Numbered from the stretch's first letter, positions 18,507 to 26,590 are shown. The stretch is DNA of 35,544 bases from an uncultured SAR116 cluster alpha proteobacterium (GCA_902615995.1 CACMRF010000012.1:1-35544), one strand, 5' to 3'. Made by a program: numbers and translations. Notes: generated from the sequence alone by a model not told the origin.

Positions 18507-19433
18507 ATGAAAGTTAGCGTGATAGGCACTGGTGCAATGGGATCTATTTATGGATCCTTTTTTGCTAAAAATAATTTTGATGTCTTATGTTATGATGTTT
18601 GGGATGAACATGTTGATGCCATAAACAATAAAGGTTTAAGAGTTTCTGGTATAAGTGGAGATCATACTGAAAAAAAAATTAGAGCGACAACCAATTTTAA
18701 CGAACTCAAGGACAGAGACCTTTATATTATTGCTACAAAAGGTGATGCAGTTGGATCAGTAGCCTCAAAACTTGCTGACTTTGATTTAAGTAGTGCTATT
18801 GTTTTGACAATACAAAATGGCTTAGGTGCCGCTGAAAGAATAGAAAAATTCATGCCAACTGAAAATGTTCTCTTAGGAGTTGCTCAGGGTTTTGGCGCAT
18901 CAATCAAAGCTGCTGGCCATGCTCATCATAACGGAATGAGCATGATTAGAATAGGAGAAATAAACGGTGGTTTAACCGATAGATTGACAACAATAGTTAA
19001 TGCCTGGGAAGAAGCGGGTTTTACTTCTAAAGGATTTGAAGATATTCAACAATTAATTTGGGAAAAATTTATTTGTAATGTAGCTTATAGTGGACCTTGC
19101 TCTGTTTTTAAAAAAGCCATTGGTGAAATTTTAAATGATAAAGACATGACAGAGGTATCAATTCAATGTGCACTTGAAGCAAGAAAATTAGGTGATCTTA
19201 AAAAAATTAATTTTTCATTTGATAATACTGAAAAATATATAATCGATTTTGGAAATAAAATGCCTTTATCTAAACCTTCAATGCTACAAGATGTGGAAGC
19301 AAAAAGAAAATGCGAACTTAGCTCCATCAATGGAATGGTTGTAACTTTAGGAAAAGAGTTAAATGTTAAAACACCTTACAATTCTGTTGTTAGTAACATC
19401 ATTTCAGCGAGAGAAAAAGAATATTTACAGTAA
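18507..19433 (+). CDS. Ketopantoate reductase (PanE/ApbA) family protein
   Basis: This is an NADPH-dependent 2-oxoacid reductase of 308 aa. The Rossmann motif GTGAMGSIYG is at 7-16. The catalytic-lysine segment LIWEKFICN is in the middle. The C-terminal helical domain has PSMLQDVEAKRKCEL and the SSINGMVV loop that binds substrate in PanE. It could be the pantothenate-pathway enzyme, but many PanE-like paralogues act on other 2-oxoacids, and no panB or panC lies nearby. A good AGGAG precedes the ATG. The 8-nt gap to trpE places it in that operon. Confidence 0.88.
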   Translation: MKVSVIGTGAMGSIYGSFFAKNNFDVLCYDVWDEHVDAINNKGLRVSGISGDHTEKKIRATTNFNELKDRDLYIIATKGDAVGSVASKLADFDLSSAIVLTIQNGLGAAERIEKFMPTENVLLGVAQGFGASIKAAGHAHHNGMSMIRIGEINGGLTDRLTTIVNAWEEAGFTSKGFEDIQQLIWEKFICNVAYSGPCSVFKKAIGEILNDKDMTEVSIQCALEARKLGDLKKINFSFDNTEKYIIDFGNKMPLSKPSMLQDVEAKRKCELSSINGMVVTLGKELNVKTPYNSVVSNIISAREKEYLQ

Positions 19434-19441
19434 AAAATACT

Positions 19442-20803
19442 ATGGATAAAATCGAGCTAATTGGTAAGCCGAATTACCAAAAGTTAACTGAAGACTATAA
19501 TTTTTTTAGGCTTTTTAAAAAAATTGAAAAAAAATTTGATACTTGTTTTCTCTTTGAATCGCTTGGGGAAGAAAGTTATATTTCAAGATATCATATTTTA
19601 GGATTTGACCCTAAATACATAATTTATCCAACTCATGAAAATCTTATTATAGAAAATAAAAATGGTAAGATTGATAAAATACAATGTAAAAACCCTTATT
19701 ATAAAATTAGAGATGTAATCCCAAGTAATATTATTTCGAAAAAATATGCTGGAGGATTAATCGGTTACTTAGGTTATGATTGCGTTAATTATTTTGAACC
19801 AAGTTTAAATATAAAAAATAATGATGACTTCGAATCATTTAAGTTTGGAGTTTTTTTAGATGGCCTTGTATATGATCAAGTTACAGGTGAGATATTTTAT
19901 TATTATTATGATGAAGACAGATTTGATCTAATTGAAAAAATTTTAAATGAAAACTTTGAAGATAATTCTAAATTGTCTTGTAGCTTTCTAAACAACTCAA
20001 TGAGTAATGATGAACATAAGCAACATGTACAACAAGTTAAAGAAAAAATTATTGATGGCTATATATTTCAATGTGAAGTTGGATTTAAAAGTTTTTATGA
20101 AGTGAATGGAGACACTACTAAAATTTATGAAAAACTTAGAATTGTTAATCCATCTCCACATATGTATTATCTGAAATTTAAAGATCAAAAAATTATTGGT
20201 GCTTCTCCTGAGCTTTTATTTAGATTAAAAAATGGCGAAATGGAAACCTATCCATTAGCGGGAACAACAAAAAGAGGTAAGAATTCTCGAGAGGATACAC
20301 AGCTTGCACGTAAATTACTCAATGACCCTAAAGAGATTGCAGAGCATAACATGCTTGTTGATCTCCATAGAAATGATATTGGAAAAGTTGCAAAGTTTGG
20401 GACTGTAAAAGTTAGAAATTTAATGGATATAAAACGTTATTCTCATGTTCAACATATATCTTCTGAAATTGTTGGAATAATTGATGATAAAAATGATATG
20501 TTTTCTGCATTAGCATCAAATTTTCCAGCTGGAACTTTAACTGGTGCACCAAAAATTGAGGCCATGAAGATTATCAACGAAATTGAAACTTCTGGTCGAG
20601 GTCCATACGGAGGTGCCATTGGTCAATTTGGATTCAATGGTGATTGTACTTTTGCAATTCCTATAAGATCAATTTTCATTAAAGGAAAAAATGGTTTTAT
20701 TCAAACATGTGGTGGTATAGTCCATGACTCTATTCCTGAAAATGAACTACTTGAAATTGAAAGAAAACTTGCTGCAATGAAATCAGTTCTAGAAAGTTTT
20801 TAA
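19442..20803 (+). CDS. trpE: Anthranilate synthase component I
   Basis: TrpE converts chorismate and ammonia to anthranilate. This 453-aa chain has the N-terminal LFES (37-40), equivalent to the tryptophan-feedback LLES motif. The chorismate-binding core includes NPSPHMYYL, ASPELLFR, YPLAGTTKRG (about 270-279), LARKLLNDPKEIAEHNML and HISSEIVG. The residue before GT is alanine (PLAGT), as in TrpE. PabB has lysine there (PIKGT), so aminodeoxychorismate synthase is less likely. It is 1 nt from trpG. The usual partners trpD and trpC are not adjacent, so it may be a split trp locus or a second, pathway-specific copy. Confidence 0.9.
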   Translation: MDKIELIGKPNYQKLTEDYNFFRLFKKIEKKFDTCFLFESLGEESYISRYHILGFDPKYIIYPTHENLIIENKNGKIDKIQCKNPYYKIRDVIPSNIISKKYAGGLIGYLGYDCVNYFEPSLNIKNNDDFESFKFGVFLDGLVYDQVTGEIFYYYYDEDRFDLIEKILNENFEDNSKLSCSFLNNSMSNDEHKQHVQQVKEKIIDGYIFQCEVGFKSFYEVNGDTTKIYEKLRIVNPSPHMYYLKFKDQKIIGASPELLFRLKNGEMETYPLAGTTKRGKNSREDTQLARKLLNDPKEIAEHNMLVDLHRNDIGKVAKFGTVKVRNLMDIKRYSHVQHISSEIVGIIDDKNDMFSALASNFPAGTLTGAPKIEAMKIINEIETSGRGPYGGAIGQFGFNGDCTFAIPIRSIFIKGKNGFIQTCGGIVHDSIPENELLEIERKLAAMKSVLESF

Positions 20804-20804
20804 C

Positions 20805-21452
20805 ATGAAAGTATTAATAATTGATAATTATGATTCATTCACTTTTAATCTTTATCAACTCACTGGTGAAGTTTTGTATGAAGAATTTTCTAATGAGATG
20901 AACGACATTATTGTAAAAAGAAATGATGAAGTTAGTTTGTCTGAAATTAAAAAAAATAATTTTGATAAAATAATTATTTCACCAGGTCCTGGATCACCAG
21001 TTGATGACAGTTATTTTGGAATTTGTAGAGAAGTAATAAAAGAACTTGGAAATGAAAATATTCCTATTTTAGGGATATGTCTTGGAATGCAAGGAATAGT
21101 TCATGTTTTAGGAGGTGAAATTATACATGCTAAATCTCCGATGCATGGAAAATCTTCTTTTCTAATTCACGATGAAGAAGGAATACATTCTGAAATTCCT
21201 CAAAGAATTGAAATCATGAGATATCATTCATTAATTGTCGATTATTTAAAACTACCCAAAAGTTTAAAAGTTACTGCTTTTTGTAAAAATGAAGACAGTT
21301 GCTTCACTTTAAAAGATTATAACCCAAATGAAGATGAAATCATGGCAGTTGAACATGAGAGTAAACCAATTTTTGGAATTCAGTATCATCCAGAATCTTT
21401 TGCAACAGAAGGTGGAAAAAAAATAATTTTAAATTTTCTAAAATTAACTTAA
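20805..21452 (+). CDS. trpG: Anthranilate synthase component II (glutamine amidotransferase)
   Basis: This glutaminase subunit supplies ammonia to TrpE, or to PabB where shared. The 215-aa class I amidotransferase begins LIIDNYDSFTFNL and has ISPGPGSP, nucleophile C92 in GICLGMQG, SPMHGKSS, MRYHSLIV and the His/Glu pair in QYHPESFATEGG. Most family members read GxCLGHQ; here the residue is Met95, a small departure that does not remove a catalytic group. It is one base after trpE, so the pair is certainly coupled. TrpG and PabA cannot be separated on sequence alone; the partner decides. Confidence 0.9.
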   Translation: MKVLIIDNYDSFTFNLYQLTGEVLYEEFSNEMNDIIVKRNDEVSLSEIKKNNFDKIIISPGPGSPVDDSYFGICREVIKELGNENIPILGICLGMQGIVHVLGGEIIHAKSPMHGKSSFLIHDEEGIHSEIPQRIEIMRYHSLIVDYLKLPKSLKVTAFCKNEDSCFTLKDYNPNEDEIMAVEHESKPIFGIQYHPESFATEGGKKIILNFLKLT

Positions 21453-21461
21453 AATTTCAAT

Positions 21462-22439
21462 ATGAAAACTAAATCAATAAGAATATATGAACAGGGTTCA
21501 TATGATGTTTTGAAAATTGAAGAAACAAATATACCAATCCTAAAATCAAATGAAGTGTTAATCAAACATCATTATTTAGGTTTAAATTACATAGATATAA
21601 ATCAAAGAAATGGCTCTTATAAAATTAAAGAGTTACCAACCAATATTGGTATGGAAGCTTCAGGTATAATCGAAGAAGTGGGAAAGGATGTTAAAAGATT
21701 TAAAGTTGGTGATAAAATTACACATTGTATGAACTTAGGCTCATTCACTGAATATTTTGTTCTAAATGAAAATCGTCTGGTTAAACTTAAAAACAACATT
21801 GATTTAAAACTTGCTGCAGCATCAACATTACAAGGTTTGACTGCTCAATATTTAACTCAAAAATCATGGAAAGTAAAAAATCAAGATTATGTTCTAATTC
21901 ATGCCGCCTCTGGAGGAGTCGGACAAATTTTAACGCAATGGTCTAAAATTATAGGTGCAACTGTTATAGGAACAGTTGGTAATGATTATAAAGCTGCAAT
22001 TGCAAGAAATAATGGTTGTGATTTTGTAATAAATTATTCAAATGAAAATTTTGAGCGTAAAGTTAACGATTATACTTACAAACATGGTGCTGATGTAATT
22101 TATGATGCCGTAGGAAAAGATACTTTTGAAAAAGGATTAAATTGCCTTGCAAAGCGTGGACGAATAGTCAGTTATGGAATATCCTCTGGTAAAATTGACC
22201 CAATAGATATCAATAAGTTAAGACCATTATCTGCGTCAATTGCTACTGGAGGTCTTCTTGAATACACCAAAAACATAGATGAATATCAAAAAAATGCTGA
22301 TGATTTATTTGATCTTGTTTATGAATCAAAAATTAAAATCCAAATACATAAAGAATATAACTTTGATGAAATTCAAAAAGCGCATATTGAACTTGAACAA
22401 AGAAAAAGCGTTGGTAAAATTATAATCAATTTGAGATAG
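21462..22439 (+). CDS. Quinone-oxidoreductase-like (MDR family) NADPH oxidoreductase
   Basis: This 325-aa medium-chain dehydrogenase/reductase of the Qor branch lacks the catalytic and structural zinc ligands. The N-terminal GroES-like domain includes LGLNYIDINQRNG and GMEASGIIEEVG. The nucleotide-binding motif HAASGGVGQILTQ is typical of NADPH-using quinone reductases. The C-terminus ends IELEQRKSVGKIIINL. It sits 9 nt after trpG and 7 nt before the flavin monooxygenase, so it is in the same operon. The substrate is unknown; reduction of quinones or enones is the family norm. Confidence 0.92.
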   Translation: MKTKSIRIYEQGSYDVLKIEETNIPILKSNEVLIKHHYLGLNYIDINQRNGSYKIKELPTNIGMEASGIIEEVGKDVKRFKVGDKITHCMNLGSFTEYFVLNENRLVKLKNNIDLKLAAASTLQGLTAQYLTQKSWKVKNQDYVLIHAASGGVGQILTQWSKIIGATVIGTVGNDYKAAIARNNGCDFVINYSNENFERKVNDYTYKHGADVIYDAVGKDTFEKGLNCLAKRGRIVSYGISSGKIDPIDINKLRPLSASIATGGLLEYTKNIDEYQKNADDLFDLVYESKIKIQIHKEYNFDEIQKAHIELEQRKSVGKIIINLR

Positions 22440-22446
22440 TGAATTA

Positions 22447-23562
22447 ATGTTAAAACTTGGAATTTTCATGATGCCAATACATCCAGCTAATAAAAATTTA
22501 GTTGATTGTTTGGAAGAAGATAGAAATCTAGTCATAAAAGCAGATAAGTTAAATTATTCTGAAGCTTGGATGGGAGAACATTACAGCTCCTCAGGTGAAC
22601 CAGTGCCATCACCATTTATATTTAATGCAAGTTTAATTTCAGAAACAAAACAAATTAAGTTTGGAACAGGTGTTGTTTCACTTCCTCAACAACATCCAGC
22701 TATTGTAGCTGGACATGCAGCTTTATTTGATAATCTATCAAAAGGAAGATTTTTGTTTGGTGTAGGTGCAGGTGGATTAGTAAGTGACTGGGAACTTTTT
22801 GATAATCTTGATGGAAAAACAAGGGCTCTTAAAATGCTAGACAGCATTGATGCAATTTTAAGTATATGGAACAGTAATGAAGCACTTAATTATAAGAGTG
22901 ATTTTATAAACTTTAAAGTTGAAAACAACTATATTCCAGAACTTGGAATTGGAACATTTATAAAACCATTTCAAAAACCTCATCCACCTATCGCAGTTTC
23001 TCTAAAAAATGCAAATTCGATGACAGCTAAATTTGCTGGTAAAAAGGGGTGGATTCCTATTTCTGGAAATTTTGTTCCTGCTGAAGATATTGCAACTCAC
23101 TGGCCAACATATCTTGAAGGCGCTAGAGAAACTGGAAAAAAAGGTTATTATGATACATGGAGAGTAGGAAGAAGTGTTCTTATCACTGAAACATCACAAC
23201 AAGCTAATGAAATCTTAAATGACCCTGAAGGTATTTTTACAGACTATTTTTTATACCTAAATACTGTAGGAAAACTTGCTTCAGGAATTTCAAAAAATGA
23301 GATCAACACTGAAGAAGAGAAACAAGCGTCAATTCTAAAAGCTAAGGATTTGATAATTATTGGCACTGAAAAAGAAGTTTTAGACAAACTTATAAACTTT
23401 ATTGATATTGTCGGACCTTTTGGAACATTACTTCTTACCGGTCATGATCATTATTGTTGGAAAGAATTATGGTCTAATACATTAGTGCAAATGTCTAAAA
23501 ATATTAGGCCTAAATTAGATGATTATATTAAAAATCTAAAAACTCTACCAGCGGCTGAATAA
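22447..23562 (+). CDS. Luciferase-like (LLM class) flavin-dependent oxidoreductase
   Basis: This 371-aa TIM-barrel flavoprotein belongs to the bacterial luciferase family. Typical segments are the opening LGIFMMPIHP, AWMGEHYSS (flavin-site histidine region), FGTGVVSLPQQHP, GRFLFGVGAGG and the C-terminal GPFGTLLLTGHDHYCW. Members use FMNH2 or F420 to oxygenate sulfonates, amines, alkanes and aldehydes. The long insertion with PFQKPHPPIAVSLKNANS is normal for monooxygenase members. It ends the plus-strand run and converges with the next gene at a 2-nt gap. No flavin reductase is adjacent. Confidence 0.92.
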   Translation: MLKLGIFMMPIHPANKNLVDCLEEDRNLVIKADKLNYSEAWMGEHYSSSGEPVPSPFIFNASLISETKQIKFGTGVVSLPQQHPAIVAGHAALFDNLSKGRFLFGVGAGGLVSDWELFDNLDGKTRALKMLDSIDAILSIWNSNEALNYKSDFINFKVENNYIPELGIGTFIKPFQKPHPPIAVSLKNANSMTAKFAGKKGWIPISGNFVPAEDIATHWPTYLEGARETGKKGYYDTWRVGRSVLITETSQQANEILNDPEGIFTDYFLYLNTVGKLASGISKNEINTEEEKQASILKAKDLIIIGTEKEVLDKLINFIDIVGPFGTLLLTGHDHYCWKELWSNTLVQMSKNIRPKLDDYIKNLKTLPAAE

Positions 23563-23564
23563 TT

Positions 23565-24044
23565 TTATTTTGGCATAATTTCTTGAAATGGAAATTTGTA
23601 GGTTTTTAAAGTAAACTCATTATTTCTAGAACGCTTATCTCTATCACCTTCTTTTTTTGGAATTACTTCACCCATTTGAGGAATACCAAATTGTTCTTGA
23701 TTTCTTCTAGCCTGGTCTAAACTATCTTCGTTTTCTTCAGTCCATGGAAATTTATATAATCTATTTTCTTTATTTTGAAGTGCCCATAATATAATCCATC
23801 TTTCACCTTTTTCGTAAATTACACTATGATATTGGTAAACAAATTTTGAAGGTGGTCTTTCATAAAGTGGTTTTCCAATAAATTCATAATTTGTTATAAA
23901 ACTTATATATATTGATAAAAATATAATTGGAACAGTTACAAAATATTGCCATCTTTTTTTAATGAAAAAAGGTAAACAACAAATAGCTCCAGCAAAAGCC
24001 CATATTAACATTAGCTGACCGCCACTAATTGAAAAATCTAACAA
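23565..24044 (-). CDS. Uncharacterised membrane protein of the ExbB/ExbD-like cassette
   Basis: This is up to 159 aa. Two hydrophobic segments near the N-terminus (about 10-28 and 34-51) precede a polar region with KFVYQYHSVIYEKGERW, DQARRNQEQFG and a basic C-terminus ending FQEIMPK. The family is not recognised. The frame opens with TTG directly after the upstream stop; an in-frame ATG at 24011 is an alternative start that keeps most of the first membrane segment. It directly follows the ExbD-like gene with no gap, so it is probably the third component of that complex. Its role is unknown. Confidence 0.75.
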   Translation of the reverse strand: MLDFSISGGQLMLIWAFAGAICCLPFFIKKRWQYFVTVPIIFLSIYISFITNYEFIGKPLYERPPSKFVYQYHSVIYEKGERWIILWALQNKENRLYKFPWTEENEDSLDQARRNQEQFGIPQMGEVIPKKEGDRDKRSRNNEFTLKTYKFPFQEIMPK

Positions 24045-24662
24045 TTAGGCACCCTCTTTCCTAATAATTTCATCTTTAATTATCAATTCTTCGGTTGGTT
24101 TAACATGAACACTTTGATTATAATCTATTCTAAATGTCATTGCAGGCAGTTCTTGTCCCTCTTGACTAAAAAAAAGTTTTTTGTGGAACTCTTCTCTATA
24201 AGGGTTAATTTTTATAAGCTTTACAGATGCATGAATTAAGGGTGCGGGATTTTTTCTAGCATTGTAAAAGTGAACTGTAACAAGGTATGATCTAGGATCA
24301 TTAGTCCTAATAGCAACAGTTTCTCTATTTTCTTTTAAATAAACTAATTTACCATCAGCATCATAATAAGTGTCATTAATTGTACCCAAATCATCTCTCT
24401 CTAGATGAATTAAAGCATCATCTGGTCGTCTAAAACTTACAACATGTCCTAAATTGTCTTTTACCCACAAATCTAAATCATAAGGTTTCTCACCATCCCA
24501 TTCTAGTATTATAAAGTATTCTGCTTTAGGTTTAATTGTTTCTTTTTTTGCTACTGGATTTATTAACATGAAAGCCAACATGAATAAAAAAACAAATCCT
24601 ATAAGAAGATTAAATAATAAATCTATAAATCCAAAAGATGATCTATATCTTGGGTCATTCAT
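24045..24662 (-). CDS. ExbD/TolR-like anchor with an unusual periplasmic domain
   Basis: This 205-aa protein has one N-terminal membrane helix, FGFIDLLFNLLIGFVFLF (10-27). It begins with an aspartate, D14, placed like the ion-coupling Asp of ExbD, TolR and MotB. The remaining residues are predicted periplasmic, but the domain does not look like the ExbD/TolR fold or OmpA. It has DLDLWVKDNLGHVVSF, similar in style to DxDLxV repeats of YfaP/DUF2135 proteins, followed by beta-rich sequence. The ATG overlaps the stop of the ExbB-like gene by 8 nt, so the two subunits are translationally coupled. Ion-driven force transduction is inferred from the pair; the load is unknown. Confidence 0.75.
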   Translation of the reverse strand: MNDPRYRSSFGFIDLLFNLLIGFVFLFMLAFMLINPVAKKETIKPKAEYFIILEWDGEKPYDLDLWVKDNLGHVVSFRRPDDALIHLERDDLGTINDTYYDADGKLVYLKENRETVAIRTNDPRSYLVTVHFYNARKNPAPLIHASVKLIKINPYREEFHKKLFFSQEGQELPAMTFRIDYNQSVHVKPTEELIIKDEIIRKEGA

Positions 24663-25116
24663 GGTTGTTATTCTCTAAGATTACCATTTGTATTTTAGTT
24701 AATACACTTGATACAAGACCAACAAGAGTAGTACACAAAGCTGTACTCATTCCTAAAGACATATCTGTAATAACTTCTTGAACATTCTCAACATTTTTAA
24801 CATCAAGATTATCAAAAGCTGAACTTAACATTAAAAGAAAACCAGCAACAGTTCCAATCAAACCCAAAGTAACCATGGTTTCAGAAGAAAACCAAACATA
24901 ATTGGATAGAACGTGTCTATTAGATAGGTTTTTGTAGCTTAAAACACCAACAGTTAAAGTAGCTCCGATAAATACAATTATTATTAAAAAACTTATTTTT
25001 GTTTGATCTGCATCATAAAGTGCTTCAAACCAGTTAAAAGTATATATAAAAAAGGATGCAAAAGAAATGGTAACAACTTGAATCCACCACAATAAAAATG
25101 GTTTTGTTATTTTCAT
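24655..25116 (-). CDS. MotA/TolQ/ExbB-family channel protein
   Basis: This 153-aa membrane protein has four hydrophobic segments. The two family-defining ones are GLIGTVAGFLLML (channel helix) and MSTALCTTLVGLVSSVL (second channel helix). These match the G-T-x-x-G and A-L-x-T-T-x-x-G-L patterns of ExbB, TolQ and MotA. The open frame extends to a TTG at 25167, but the ATG at 25116 has a GGAG six bases upstream and is chosen; an ATG at 25128 is the other option. It leads a three-gene minus-strand cassette and is divergent from the DUF1127 gene. Confidence 0.85.
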   Translation of the reverse strand: MKITKPFLLWWIQVVTISFASFFIYTFNWFEALYDADQTKISFLIIIVFIGATLTVGVLSYKNLSNRHVLSNYVWFSSETMVTLGLIGTVAGFLLMLSSAFDNLDVKNVENVQEVITDMSLGMSTALCTTLVGLVSSVLTKIQMVILENNNHE

Positions 25117-25361
25117 TAAATTCTCCATATCATATTGATTACAACATTTAATAATCCAACTAAACAAGCATTAAATAATTTCAAAGTGAATATTTTAAGT
25201 TTTGATTAAAATTTTCCCAAATACTATTTTTTCTAAATTAGAAATAATATATTTAATATTCATAAATAGTTTCTAAAATAGAAATAATTATTTTCTATTA
25301 TTGTGTATTCTCTTTTATATAAGAAACAATTATAAGTATAATTAACTTAAAAGGAACAAAC
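25117..25361. promoter_or_regulatory. Divergent control region with two 18-nt repeats
   Basis: This interval lies between the ExbB-like gene and the DUF1127 gene. TTCTAAATTAGAAATAAT at 25231-25248 recurs with one change at 25271-25288 (TTCTAAAATAGAAATAAT). The starts are exactly 40 bp apart, about four helical turns. The first copy contains the 13-nt palindrome TTCTAA-A-TTAGAA, and a third partial site, TTTTCTATTA, follows at 25291. TATAAT at 25337-25342 fits a -10 box for the DUF1127 gene. The paired, in-phase repeats suggest a dimeric regulator, identity unknown. Confidence 0.55.
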
Positions 25362-25586
25362 ATGACTAATAACAAATTTATAAATACTATAACTTCTATT
25401 TTCGAAAAAATTGCGATTAATAGAACAAGACAAGCTTTAGCATTCCTATCAGACAATGAGCTTGAAGCTATGGGAATAACCAGAACTTCTTTAGATACAG
25501 GTGATTTCTACAATTACAAAGAAGTTGCAAATTTTCCAACTAAGAAGATAAGCAGAATTAAATCTACAAAAGCTAAAGCTGCTTAA
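25362..25586 (+). CDS. DUF1127 domain small protein
   Basis: This 74-aa basic protein has the DUF1127 core NRTRQALAFLSDNELEAMGI (about 23-42), a short helical segment with L-x-x-L-x-D-x-E-L-x-x-M-G-I spacing, and a lysine-rich tail. In alphaproteobacteria such proteins are stress-induced RNA-binding or regulatory factors; CcaF1 of Rhodobacter is the studied example, encoded just upstream of the CcsR small RNAs. AAGGA is well placed before the ATG. A structured RNA element and a terminator follow directly, as in the Rhodobacter locus. Confidence 0.9.
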   Translation: MTNNKFINTITSIFEKIAINRTRQALAFLSDNELEAMGITRTSLDTGDFYNYKEVANFPTKKISRIKSTKAKAA

Positions 25587-25594
25587 GTAAAATA

Positions 25595-25673
25595 TTTTTT
25601 TCTAGATATATATTCCTCCTCCTCTTCTTATCTAGATTAAATACAAAAAGGGTGAATAATTTCACCCTTTTTT
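25595..25673 (+). ncRNA. Candidate Cuckoo/CcsR-type small RNA with anti-SD loop
   Basis: Just after the DUF1127 stop, TCTAGATA (25601-25608) pairs perfectly with TATCTAGA (25629-25636). The 20-nt loop between them is pyrimidine-rich and contains CCTCCTCCTC (25615-25624). As RNA this exposes CCUCCUCCUC, complementary to Shine-Dalgarno sequences. A strong intrinsic terminator follows 8 nt later. Alphaproteobacterial Cuckoo RNAs have such CCUCC loops and often lie downstream of DUF1127 genes, from which they are processed. Placing this element in that family is inference from motif and position. Confidence 0.65.
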
Positions 25674-25674
25674 A
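25645..25674 (+). terminator. Strong intrinsic terminator after DUF1127 / small RNA
   Basis: AAAAAGGGTGAA (25645-25656) and TTCACCCTTTTT (25661-25672) form a perfect 12-bp stem with loop TAAT, and the T run continues past it. It is the clearest Rho-independent terminator in the window and would end the DUF1127-small RNA transcript before the EamA gene. The A/T flanks could also serve the minus strand. Confidence 0.9.
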
Positions 25675-25708
25675 TTGCATTGAACATAAATAAATATAAT
25701 TTTATTAA

Positions 25709-26590
25709 ATGAATTCTATTATCAAATTGTTTGAGGTTTCATCAAATAGATCAAAAGGTTTCTTTTTAATAATAGCAACATACTTCATTTTTTCAATTAT
25801 GGAACTTATAGCTAAAGACTTAGGTCAACGTTATGATCCTCTTTTTATTGTATTCACAAGATATGTATCACAGTTAATTTTTTTAATGTTATTATTTAAT
25901 AAAGATTTTAGTAAATTATTAAAATCAGACATGCCTAAATTACAACTAGGCAGAGGTACTCTTTTAATGCTAACAACATGTTGTATGTTTGCTGGATTAG
26001 CAACTCTTCCTTTTGCAGACCACATAGCAATTTATATGATAGGACCAATATTGACTATGATCCTAGCAATTATTTTTTTAAAAGAAAAAGTTTCAAACAA
26101 ACAAATATTTCTGATTATTATAGGTTTAGTTGGAGCTATAATTATTGCAAACCCTGGTTCTAAAATTTTTAATCTATATGTAATTTTTCCTTTTTTAGCA
26201 GCATTATTTTTTGCATTATTTACAATTTCTACAAAATACTTAAATAAAAATGATAAGTCATCTACTACTTTAATTTATACAGCAATTTCAGGATCTTTTT
26301 TAGCAATCCCTTTTGGGATTTATTTTTTTGAAATCCCTTCTTTTTTTGATCTTTGTTTAATGATACTTATGGGAGTCTTAGTTACTTTAGGACATTTTTT
26401 CTTTATTAAATCATTGACATATATTAACGCCTCAGTTGCTTCACCATTTGTAAATATAACCCTTATACTTGCTGCATTTTGGGGATATGTAATTTATAAT
26501 GAAGTTCCAGAAAACTCAACAATTCTAGGGTCTATACTGATAGTCGTTTCAGGATATTATCTTACAAAGTTAAAAAATATATCTAATTAA
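25709..26590 (+). CDS. EamA (DMT superfamily) transporter
   Basis: This 293-aa integral membrane protein has about ten hydrophobic helices in two EamA repeats. Characteristic segments are the N-terminal YFIFSIMELIAKDL, LPFADHIAIYMIGPILTMILA in the first repeat, and SLTYINASVASPFVNITLILA in the second. Such proteins export or import small metabolites; the substrate is unknown. It is preceded by a terminator, so it has its own promoter in the 35-nt gap. Its stop codon overlaps that of the convergent cupin gene by 4 nt (TTAA). Confidence 0.9.
   Translation: MNSIIKLFEVSSNRSKGFFLIIATYFIFSIMELIAKDLGQRYDPLFIVFTRYVSQLIFLMLLFNKDFSKLLKSDMPKLQLGRGTLLMLTTCCMFAGLATLPFADHIAIYMIGPILTMILAIIFLKEKVSNKQIFLIIIGLVGAIIIANPGSKIFNLYVIFPFLAALFFALFTISTKYLNKNDKSSTTLIYTAISGSFLAIPFGIYFFEIPSFFDLCLMILMGVLVTLGHFFFIKSLTYINASVASPFVNITLILAAFWGYVIYNEVPENSTILGSILIVVSGYYLTKLKNISN

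Noticed and set aside
19442-20803. Aminodeoxychorismate synthase (PabB) for the TrpE-like gene
   Set aside because: The position that is lysine in PabB (PIKGT) is alanine here (PLAGT), and a TrpE-type LFES motif is present.
23565-25116. Zorya-type defence system (ZorAB)
   Set aside because: The channel protein is small and lacks the long ZorA tail, the partner lacks an OmpA peptidoglycan domain, and no ZorC, ZorD or ZorE is adjacent.
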